Shown piece by piece: positions 1-5,027 of a stretch of 6,131 bases of DNA (positions within the stretch are counted from its first letter, which is position 1; every line of letters begins with the position of its first letter). The notes under the pieces are model-generated. The model saw only the letters and a list, made by a program, of their open reading frames with translations, made no database searches and was not told where the DNA came from. This DNA comes from CAZSTA01 sp964609495 [NCBI: uncultured bacterium] (GTDB lineage Bacteria > CAZSTA01). A program made the position numbers and the translations under genes. The stretch spans positions 1 to 6,131 of the forward strand of contig CAZSTA010000213.1 in the NCBI GenBank assembly GCA_964609495.1. Reading direction: 5' to 3'.

Positions 1-106
1 TATAGCCATCTATAAGCTAGGATACTTAGAGGCCAGAAATAAAGAATTAGAGCAATGGTCAAAGGAGCTTTTGATTAGGATTAAAGAACGGATGAAAAGC
101 GGATAG
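1..106 (+). CDS. C-terminal tail of an unidentified upstream gene (5' end outside window)
   Basis: One frame is open from base 2 to a TAG at 104-106 and encodes 34 residues beginning IAIYKLGYLEARNKELEQWS. The peptide is rich in Lys, Glu and Arg with spaced Leu/Ile, and looks like a charged helical C-terminus. It continues from outside the window, so neither start nor family can be seen. I do not recognise it. A 7-bp inverted repeat begins five bases after the stop, and the promoter of the next operon lies about 235 bases further on, so this gene probably belongs to a separate transcription unit. The alternative is that this is chance open frame, since 34 codons is short. The following hairpin and the same orientation make a real gene end more likely than not. 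Confidence 0.5.
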   Translation, partial: IAIYKLGYLEARNKELEQWSKELLIRIKERMKSG

Positions 107-110
107 AGAC

Positions 111-136
111 TGGAGCTACTAAATTTTACAGCTCCA
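111..136 (+). terminator. Possible weak transcription terminator hairpin after the upstream gene
   Basis: TGGAGCT (111-117) and AGCTCCA (130-136) form a perfect 7-bp stem around a 12-nt A/T-rich loop, starting five bases after the TAG of the upstream gene. No T-tract follows: the next bases are ACCCCTAGTT. It is therefore not a classical intrinsic terminator. It may instead protect a 3' end or be a remnant. The position supports a transcript-end role, while the missing T-tract argues against it. Confidence 0.35.
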
Positions 137-339
137 ACCCCTAGTTGAGGAGACGATTAAAGATGCGAAGTAATATCCTCTTCTCTAAGAAGGTTTTGAC
201 TAAAGGATGTTGAGAATGGTTATTGAGAGTTCTCCGAGAGGATATCTGACTCTGCCCAACACTAATATCTATTCTAAGCTCCTCCCAGAAAGCTTATCTT
301 TATCTCCTTTCGAGGCTCAGATTTTTCCGAGAAAATGGC

Positions 340-368
340 TTGACTGAATTAGAAATTGAGGTTATAAT
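340..368 (+). promoter_or_regulatory. Sigma-70-type promoter of the polysaccharide operon
   Basis: A -35 box TTGACT (340-345, 5/6 to consensus) and a -10 box TATAAT (363-368, 6/6) are separated by exactly 17 nt, the optimal spacing. The predicted start of transcription is near 375, which gives a leader of about 55 nt before the ATG at 431. This is the only good promoter match I see in the window. It is correctly placed for the co-directional, tightly packed genes downstream. The match is read directly from the sequence; activity is inferred. Confidence 0.8.
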
Positions 369-381
369 TAAGGCGTTAATT
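366..381. promoter_or_regulatory. Operator-like A/T inverted repeat over the -10 box and start site
   Basis: AATTAA (366-371) and TTAATT (376-381) are perfect inverted halves around GGCG. They overlap the -10 element and the predicted transcription start. A repressor binding here would block initiation. Such short A/T-rich dyads also arise by chance, and no regulator gene is visible in the window. Confidence 0.25.
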
Positions 382-430
382 TAAACTCATTACTGCTGAT
401 ATCACATTTTCAAAGAGAGGGAGAAGATTT

Positions 431-1228
431 ATGGAACAGGAACCAGGAATAAGAGATTATCTAGATATAATCTGGAGAAGAAGGATTATCATTATAGCAA
501 TATTTGTAATCTCGATCGCCGCCAGCTTTGCTATCAGTCTCACATTGTCTCCGGTATATCAAAGCGAAGCTATGGTGCGCTCTGCCCTGATCAATGGAGC
601 ACCAGTGGTAAGCACGGCAACTGCGCGCGAGAGTTTGTTGAGTTATAAGGTGATGGACAAGCTCATCGAGGAACTTAATCTAGATACCAAAAATTATCAA
701 TTAAAAAATAATATAGATATACATCTACCAGCCGATATATTTATTATCGTAGCTAGAAGCAACGATCCTAAAGAGGCTAAAGCTATTTTAGATGCTCTAG
801 TGGACGAGTATATCTTGGAATGGCAGGAACTATATAGTCAGAGGCTCGCAATCCTCCAAGATACTGTCCAAAATATGAAAAAGGATATGGAAGATCTGAG
901 AAAGAGCATTGAATTAGAGGAAAAACTTGTAGATAAACTAAATACCTCCTCAAGTGCTGAAGAAGAAGCTAGGCTATCTCGACTATTAGAGGTGACGGAT
1001 ACTAATAGAAATCGATTAATACAGCTTGAAGCAGTGTATCAAAGTTTAAGGCAACAAGTGGCCAATTCCCCAGATTTTGAAGTGATCTCTCCGGCCTTTG
1101 TTCCTGAGGATCCTATGAATAGATTTAAAAAATCGAATTTGCTTATAGCGGGATTTTTCGGTTTATTTATTGGCGTAGGGTTAGCTTTCTTTGCCGAATA
1201 CTGGAAGAGCACTGAGAAGAAGGGGTAG
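431..1228 (+). CDS. Wzz-like polysaccharide co-polymerase / chain-length determinant protein (no kinase domain)
   Basis: This is an inner-membrane protein expected to set the length of, or assist export of, a polysaccharide made by the cluster. The 265 residues show the classic Wzz layout. A short cytoplasmic N-terminus (GIRDYLDIIWRRR) leads into a first membrane segment at about residues 19-39. A periplasmic domain follows, with a helical, coiled-coil-like part at about 140-210 rich in Glu, Lys, Leu and Gln. A proline-containing stretch (SPAFVPEDP, 220-228) precedes a second membrane segment at about 237-255 and a short basic tail. There is no cytoplasmic Walker-motif tyrosine kinase domain, so it resembles PCP1/Wzz or the membrane half of a split Wzc-type system. 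It is somewhat shorter than typical Wzz proteins (about 300 or more). The ATG is preceded by AGGGAG (418-423) at 7 nt. It is the first gene after the promoter. The family call is firm; the exact polymer is unknown. Confidence 0.87.
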   Translation: MEQEPGIRDYLDIIWRRRIIIIAIFVISIAASFAISLTLSPVYQSEAMVRSALINGAPVVSTATARESLLSYKVMDKLIEELNLDTKNYQLKNNIDIHLPADIFIIVARSNDPKEAKAILDALVDEYILEWQELYSQRLAILQDTVQNMKKDMEDLRKSIELEEKLVDKLNTSSSAEEEARLSRLLEVTDTNRNRLIQLEAVYQSLRQQVANSPDFEVISPAFVPEDPMNRFKKSNLLIAGFFGLFIGVGLAFFAEYWKSTEKKG

Positions 1229-1265
1229 TCGGATTAATTTTTAAATTAGAAGGAGTAGATTAAAT

Positions 1266-2594
1266 ATGACTCTAGAGGGTAAGATAAGGAATAAAACAGC
1301 TCATCTGGGGATCGCAGGATTGGGATATGTAGGACTTCCCCTAGCCGTTGAATTCGGGAAAAGTGGTTTTTCAGTAGTTGGCGTAGATCCAGATGAACGG
1401 AAAGTAGAGATGATAAATAAAGGAGAAAGTTATGTAGTTGATATAGATAGCAAAGAGGTAAAATTTTTAAGAGATAAAGGAATATTAAGAGCGGATTCGG
1501 ACTATAGTGAGGCTGAAGAGCTAGATGTAATCTTAATCGCAGTTCCAACTCCTTTGAGCGACACTAAGCAATTAGATCTATCCTGTGTGATCAGTGCTAG
1601 CCAAGATATAGCCAAATATCTTCATAAAGATCAGTTGATCATCTTGGAGAGCACCACCTATCCTGGGACGACTGAAGAGGTAGTTCTTCCTATCCTTCAG
1701 AGATCTGGCCTTAAAGCTGGGGTTGATTTCCATCTAGCTTTTTCTCCCGAGAGGATAGATCCGGGTAATAAGAAATTCACTTTGACTAACACCCCGAAGG
1801 TAGTGGGAGGATTGACTAAGAGATGTGGGGAATTAGCTCAACTTCTATATAGCCAGATTATAGAGAGAGTTGTCCCGGTATCATCCTTGAAGGTTGCCGA
1901 GATGTCTAAGTTGCTTGAGAATACCTTCCGGAGCGTAAATATCGCTTTAGCTAATGAGATGGCTCTTCTTTGCGATCGGATGGGGATAGATATCTGGGAG
2001 GTAGTAGATGCCGCTTCAACTAAGCCCTTTGGCTTTATGCCCTTCTATCCTGGGCCGGGAGTAGGAGGTCATTGTATCCCAGTTGATCCCTATTACCTGC
2101 TATGGAAGGCTCGAGAATACAATTTCCATACCAGATTCATCGAGCTTGCTGAGGATATAAATTCAAATATGCCCTTCTACGTGGTGTCCAAGATATCACA
2201 AGCTCTTAATTCAAAGGGTAAAAGTGTTAAAAAGGCTCGGATTTTAATCTTAGGAGCCACCTTTAAGAAAGATGTAAATGATCTTAGAAACTCCCCTTCG
2301 CTAAGGGTTATGGAATTACTCTATGAGCAGGGCGCTGAGGTTCTATACAATGATCCCTACACCCCCAAACTTGAGATCAATAATGTCAAGATAGTAGGGG
2401 ATAGAGGACCTCTGTGGCTGAAATCTACCGATCTAAACGAAGATATCCTGAGGGATGTTGATTGCGTAGTGATCGCTGTTGATCATAGTCGCTATGATTT
2501 CGCTCAGATCGTTCAACATTCCAAATTAATCGTGGATACTAAGAACGCTACTAAAGAAGTTAAAAATAGTAGGGAGAAGATAATTAAGATATGA
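1266..2594 (+). CDS. wbpA: UDP-N-acetyl-D-glucosamine 6-dehydrogenase-type nucleotide-sugar dehydrogenase (WbpA-like)
   Basis: A cytoplasmic enzyme predicted to oxidise C6 of a UDP-N-acetylhexosamine in two NAD-dependent steps, giving the uronic acid used as a polysaccharide building block. The Rossmann fold begins with GLGYVGLPLA (GxGxxG at residues 18-23), with Asp41 ending the second strand as the likely NAD-ribose ligand. Family landmarks follow in order: AVPTPL (92-97), ESTTYPGTTEE (128-138), FSPERIDPGN (159-168), KLLENTFR with Lys215/Asn219, and GVGGHCIPVDPYY with catalytic Cys270. The C-terminal UDP-binding domain includes GATFKKDVNDLRNSPS. STTYPGTTEE and the PFYPGPGVGGHC context favour the WbpA branch over UDP-glucose dehydrogenase, but substrate cannot be fixed from sequence alone (UDP-GlcNAc, GalNAc or ManNAc). 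The length of 442 is normal. AGAAGGAG (1248-1255) serves the ATG. The end overlaps the next gene by ATGA. Confidence 0.93.
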   Translation: MTLEGKIRNKTAHLGIAGLGYVGLPLAVEFGKSGFSVVGVDPDERKVEMINKGESYVVDIDSKEVKFLRDKGILRADSDYSEAEELDVILIAVPTPLSDTKQLDLSCVISASQDIAKYLHKDQLIILESTTYPGTTEEVVLPILQRSGLKAGVDFHLAFSPERIDPGNKKFTLTNTPKVVGGLTKRCGELAQLLYSQIIERVVPVSSLKVAEMSKLLENTFRSVNIALANEMALLCDRMGIDIWEVVDAASTKPFGFMPFYPGPGVGGHCIPVDPYYLLWKAREYNFHTRFIELAEDINSNMPFYVVSKISQALNSKGKSVKKARILILGATFKKDVNDLRNSPSLRVMELLYEQGAEVLYNDPYTPKLEINNVKIVGDRGPLWLKSTDLNEDILRDVDCVVIAVDHSRYDFAQIVQHSKLIVDTKNATKEVKNSREKIIKI

Positions 2595-4123
2595 AAGTGA
2601 TGCTATTAGTTCCTCCGGGAGGATACTACGCGGAGCGATGGAGTAAAGGCTCGCTTATGCCTCCTCTAGGACTAGGATATTTAGCGGCAGTATTGGAGGA
2701 AAACGATATACCTGTCGAGGTAATAGATGCTTATGTCGAGGGGTATTCCCTGGAGGAATTGGGTGAGAGATTAGAGAAGAGCAAACCCGATATAGTAGGA
2801 ATAACTATAACTACTGAGAACCGCTTTGAGGGATTCGATACCGCAGTTATGGTTAAGGAGACTTTGCCTCGAGCTATCGTAGTAGCAGGAGGCCCCCATA
2901 TATCCTTAGCTGCCGAGGATACTTTGAGAGGCATACCTCAGATCGATCTAGCCGTTAGAGGAGAGGGAGAATACACCCTCTTAGATATAGTGAGAGCTAT
3001 TGAGGCCGAGGGGGGAATCCTCCCCTCTACCTCTCCTATATTTAGGGGGAGGAATCCTCCTCTCCACTCCTCCTATATTAAAGGAAGTGGATTCGAGAAT
3101 ATAGCTGGCCTTTCGTTCCGAAGAGGGAATGATATCATTCATAATCCTCCCCGACCTCCCATTAGAGATTTAGATTCCATACCCTTTCCTGCCAGACACC
3201 TATTCCCCTGGGATAAATACAACTTCTACCTAGATGTTCCTGGAAAGGGAAGGTTGCCAGCGGCTAATATCATAACCAGCAGAGGTTGTCCGTTCTCCTG
3301 CAATTTCTGTGCTTCTAGCTCGATGTGGGGAAGAAGATATCGCACCGCTTCTCCAGAGAGGGTCATCGAGGAGATCGAGCTGTTGAAGAGGGATTATAAA
3401 GCCAAGGCGATCTGGTTCTTCGATGATACCTTTAACCTAGAGAAGAGGCGCACGGAGAAGATATGCGATCTAATGATCGAGCGTTCGCTAAATTTATACT
3501 GGTACTGTGAGATTCGCGTTGATATCCTGACCAAAGATCTACTAGCTAAGATGAAGGAGGCGGGATGTTACTGCGTAGCCTTCGGGGTAGAATCGGGATC
3601 GCAGAGGATATTAGATGAAGTTATCGGAAAGGGAATCAATATTGAACAGGCAAGAAGAACTGTTAAGTGGTGTCGGGAATTAGGCCTCTTAGCTAATCCC
3701 TTCTTTATCCTCAGCCATCCGAGTGAGACCATTAAGGAGGCTGAAAAGACGATGAGTCTAATAAGGGAGTTCTCCCCAAATAGTCAAGTCAGCCTCTCCT
3801 TATTACACGTCTATCCGGGCACTAAGCTGGAGGAGACCGCTAAGGAGAAGGGGATCATCCCCCCTGGTTTCTCCTGGACTGACAGAAATATGTCCGGAGT
3901 GATAACCCTTCCCTCCTCTCAAGGAAATGTTCCCCTCTTTATCGACCAGTTGACTTGGGAAGATATCAGTCATTACCTCTTCAAATGGGCTAGCTTGCAA
4001 AATTACTCCGTTCTTAAGCGAATACCCCAAGCCTTGAAGTCTATTCGCAATTGGGATGACTTTAGGCGCTATTGGACTATGTTCAGAGCTTATGTTAGAC
4101 ATAGACTTGGAGGCGTCGCTTGA
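2591..4123 (+). CDS. Cobalamin-binding-domain radical SAM protein with a repeat-derived insertion
   Basis: Predicted iron-sulfur enzyme of the B12-binding/radical SAM superfamily. The N-terminal Rossmann-like B12 domain (about 1-138) shows MPPLGLGYLAAVLE, AGGPHISL (99-106) and VRGEGEYT (122-129). The radical SAM domain begins with TSRGCPFSCNFC, whose Cys233, Cys237 and Cys240 form the CxxxCxxC motif that binds the 4Fe-4S cluster and SAM. FFDDTFN and AFGVESGSQ are further core landmarks. The C-terminal ~100 residues, after the barrel, are unassigned. Such proteins do methylations and other radical chemistry; here a sugar or lipid-carrier modification is inferred from neighbours only. Residues about 139-168 look like an extra segment between AIE and FENIAGLSFRR, and coincide exactly with the repeats at 3014-3084. 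The start codon overlaps the dehydrogenase stop (ATGA), with AGGGAG at 2571-2576 rather far upstream, so translational coupling is likely. Substrate unknown. Confidence 0.9.
   Translation: MKVMLLVPPGGYYAERWSKGSLMPPLGLGYLAAVLEENDIPVEVIDAYVEGYSLEELGERLEKSKPDIVGITITTENRFEGFDTAVMVKETLPRAIVVAGGPHISLAAEDTLRGIPQIDLAVRGEGEYTLLDIVRAIEAEGGILPSTSPIFRGRNPPLHSSYIKGSGFENIAGLSFRRGNDIIHNPPRPPIRDLDSIPFPARHLFPWDKYNFYLDVPGKGRLPAANIITSRGCPFSCNFCASSSMWGRRYRTASPERVIEEIELLKRDYKAKAIWFFDDTFNLEKRRTEKICDLMIERSLNLYWYCEIRVDILTKDLLAKMKEAGCYCVAFGVESGSQRILDEVIGKGINIEQARRTVKWCRELGLLANPFFILSHPSETIKEAEKTMSLIREFSPNSQVSLSLLHVYPGTKLEETAKEKGIIPPGFSWTDRNMSGVITLPSSQGNVPLFIDQLTWEDISHYLFKWASLQNYSVLKRIPQALKSIRNWDDFRRYWTMFRAYVRHRLGGVA
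3014..3046 (+). repeat. Intragenic repeat unit A1 (in the radical SAM gene)
   Basis: This 33-nt unit starts GGAATCCTCCCCTCTA and ends with CCTATATTTAGG. Its first 16 bases recur exactly at 4225-4240 in the methyltransferase gene. The whole unit recurs at 27 of 33 positions in the adjacent unit at 3051. The bases flanking the AAT core are G-rich on the left and C-rich on the right, so the transcript can fold into a short GC-rich hairpin. It is read in frame as GILPSTSPIF, then RG. Confidence 0.75.
3051..3084 (+). repeat. Intragenic repeat unit A2 (tandem, different frame from A1)
   Basis: This unit begins GGAATCCTCC and ends CCTATATTAAAGG, matching A1 at 27 of 33 aligned positions. Five of the six differences are transitions. 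It starts 37 nt after A1, so it is translated in a shifted frame and gives RNPPLHSSYIKG rather than GILPSTSPIF. GGAGG and CCTCC flank AAT (3049-3058 core) as a hairpin stem, extendable with G-U pairs. Its right end, CTATATTAAAGGAAGTG (3073-3089), also resembles the bases following the element in the methyltransferase gene (4298-4313). Confidence 0.7.
4109..4113 (+). promoter_or_regulatory. Ribosome binding site supporting the TTG start of the methyltransferase
   Basis: GGAGG lies 6 nt upstream of TTG at 4120, an ideal distance. The first in-frame ATG (4198) has no comparable site, and using it would remove the FNRSLKKRQK segment. The site lies inside the last codons of the radical SAM gene, as expected for coupled translation across the TTGA overlap. 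Confidence 0.75.
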
Positions 4124-5010
4124 AATCTAGTTGGCAACTTCAGATATTCAATAGATCACTCAAGAAGAGGCAGAAATTTGAGGTTGTTACGAGTCTTATG
4201 AACTCCACCGAAGATAAAGGGGAAGGAATCCTCCCCTCTATAAAGGAAACTTTTGCTTCAAACAAAACTCAAGGTTCAAAAGTTTCCTTTATCCCTTCTA
4301 TATTCGGGAAGTGCTTGGATATCGGATGTGCTACTGGAGTTCTAAGCTATTATCTGAGACATAAGGGCGGCTATTGGATCAGCGCAGATATAGACGAGGA
4401 GAATCTATCGGAGACCAAGAGTCTGGTGAAGGAAAATGTAATTCGGATAGATGAGAGGAATTTGAGCTTTAAGGATGAGATATTCGATTGTGTTGTAGTT
4501 TTGGACTTTCTGGAGCATATCGAGGATGACGATGCTCTCCTCTCCGAGATCAGGCGAGTGTTGAAGCCGAAGGGCAAAGTCTATATAAGCGTCCCACGTA
4601 TAGAGGGCTTACTCCTAATAAATAAACTAAAGAGACTTATCGGCATAACCCAGGAATACTATGGTCATAAGCGCCCCGGATATAGCTTTGCGGGACTACG
4701 AGATAAGCTTAAAAAGAACGGCTTTGAGATCTTAGCTCAAAGAACCTTCTCCAAGTTCTTCACCGAAGCGATAGAGCTGGTTATAAATTCGATATATATC
4801 CTTCTAGGCAAGAGAAAAGGAGAGGCCTTTAGACGAGAAGGACAACATATCTCTATATCCTCAGCCTCCGAGTTTGAAACTCATAAAGCCTCATTTAAGC
4901 TATATTCTCTGTTATATCCTCTCTTGGAACTAATCTCCAAATTAGATAAGCTCCTATTCTTTGCTCCCGGCTATGTGCTAGTGATCAAAGCGCGTAAAGA
5001 TGGAAATTGA
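4120..5010 (+). CDS. Class I SAM-dependent methyltransferase (Methyltransf_11-like), TTG start
   Basis: Predicted to transfer a methyl group from S-adenosylmethionine to a sugar, lipid-linked sugar or related intermediate of the cluster; the acceptor is unknown. SAM-binding motif I is CLDIGCATG (65-73), followed by the acidic SADIDEEN strand end and motif II around CVVVLDFLEHIEDDD, then RRVLKPKGKVYISVPR, the usual order of this fold. The C-terminal region (SEFETHKASF, then YSLLYPLLELI and a hydrophobic LLFFAPGYVLVIKA end) could touch a membrane, but no clear membrane span is present. The TTG start is supported by GGAGG at 6 nt and by the FNRSLKKRQK N-terminus. It overlaps the radical SAM gene by TTGA. 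Residues about 29-63, just before motif I, form an unusual low-conservation stretch encoded by a repeat element and a 16-bp inverted repeat. The two SAM enzymes side by side suggest a shared modification step, which is inference. Confidence 0.87.
   Translation: MKSSWQLQIFNRSLKKRQKFEVVTSLMNSTEDKGEGILPSIKETFASNKTQGSKVSFIPSIFGKCLDIGCATGVLSYYLRHKGGYWISADIDEENLSETKSLVKENVIRIDERNLSFKDEIFDCVVVLDFLEHIEDDDALLSEIRRVLKPKGKVYISVPRIEGLLLINKLKRLIGITQEYYGHKRPGYSFAGLRDKLKKNGFEILAQRTFSKFFTEAIELVINSIYILLGKRKGEAFRREGQHISISSASEFETHKASFKLYSLLYPLLELISKLDKLLFFAPGYVLVIKARKDGN
4225..4304 (+). repeat. Intragenic repeat unit B, interrupted by a long inverted repeat
   Basis: The left part, GGAATCCTCCCCTCTA (4225-4240), is identical to the start of unit A1. 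The right part, CCCTTCTATATT (4293-4304), resembles CCTCTCCTATATT at the end of A1. Between them lie 52 bases occupied by a hairpin-forming inverted repeat. Both parts are read in the same frame as A1 (GILPS at the left, IF at the right; A1 has PIF where B has PSIF). The simplest reading is one repeat unit with a nested palindromic insertion or expansion, placed just before the SAM-binding motif. Confidence 0.65.
4240..4292. repeat. Perfect 16-bp inverted repeat inside the methyltransferase coding sequence
   Basis: ATAAAGGAAACTTTTG (4240-4255) and CAAAAGTTTCCTTTAT (4277-4292) are exact reverse complements, separated by a 21-nt A-rich loop (4256-4276). This is the strongest inverted repeat in the window. 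It is translated in frame as IKETFASNKTQGSKVSFI. A perfect 16-bp dyad is not expected from codon constraint, and these residues do not look like part of the methyltransferase fold. It may be a palindromic insertion, or it may form an RNA hairpin affecting decay or translation. Confidence 0.85.
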
Positions 5011-5017
5011 GGGAGGA
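5010..5017 (+). promoter_or_regulatory. Ribosome binding site deciding the epimerase start
   Basis: AGGGAGGA lies 10 nt upstream of ATG at 5028 and is the best Shine-Dalgarno match here. An alternative TTG at 5007 overlaps the methyltransferase stop, but would add seven residues before the canonical MRILVTGGTGFIG and would lie upstream of this site. The ATG is therefore preferred. The bases GGAATCC (5015-5021) inside this leader also echo the intragenic repeat core. Confidence 0.8.
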
Positions 5018-5027
5018 ATCCCCTTCG

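Larger units (their letters stand above)
107..430. other. 324-bp intergenic spacer with promoter region at its right end
   Basis: I find no convincing gene in this stretch. The longest ATG-started frame I checked (from 163) is 16 codons with poor coding character. The left end holds a 7-bp inverted repeat just after the upstream stop. The middle holds only weak dyads, such as TAAGCT at 275-280 with AGCTTA at 291-296. The right end holds the sigma-70-like promoter at 340-368, an A/T dyad on either side of it, and the leader of the polysaccharide operon. No tRNA, known riboswitch or CRISPR pattern is recognisable by eye. Confidence 0.7.

Noticed and set aside
163-213. 16-codon ATG frame in the intergenic spacer
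   Set aside because: Very short, no recognisable sequence, and no support beyond a weak purine-rich stretch upstream.
1246-1548. 100-codon minus-strand open frame
   Set aside because: It lies opposite the well-supported dehydrogenase gene, has low-complexity Leu-rich composition and no ribosome site or motif; a shadow frame.
2611-2623. TCCTCC-G-GGAGGA palindrome near the radical SAM start
   Set aside because: It encodes the PPGG near the N-terminus, a normal motif position in this family; no AAT core, so not grouped with the repeats.
2731-2934. 67-codon minus-strand open frame
   Set aside because: It lies wholly opposite the B12 domain of the radical SAM gene and shows no recognisable domain.
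3014-3084. CRISPR-like direct repeats
   Set aside because: Only two units with almost no spacer (4 nt), inside a coding region; not a CRISPR array.
3850-3862. GGGGAT-C-ATCCCC palindrome
   Set aside because: Superficially like the repeat core, but it lacks GGAATCC and lies in an ordinary stretch (KGIIPP) that fits the protein without an insertion.
3803-4102. 99-codon minus-strand open frame
   Set aside because: It is antisense to the 3' part of the radical SAM gene, with no motif or ribosome site; the + strand has clear family motifs.
4198-4200. ATG at 4198 as the methyltransferase start
   Set aside because: No good ribosome site precedes it, and it would drop FNRSLKKRQK. TTG at 4120 has GGAGG at 6 nt.
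4371-4577. 68-codon minus-strand open frame
   Set aside because: It is opposite the methyltransferase SAM-binding core; its Ser-rich composition is that of a shadow frame.
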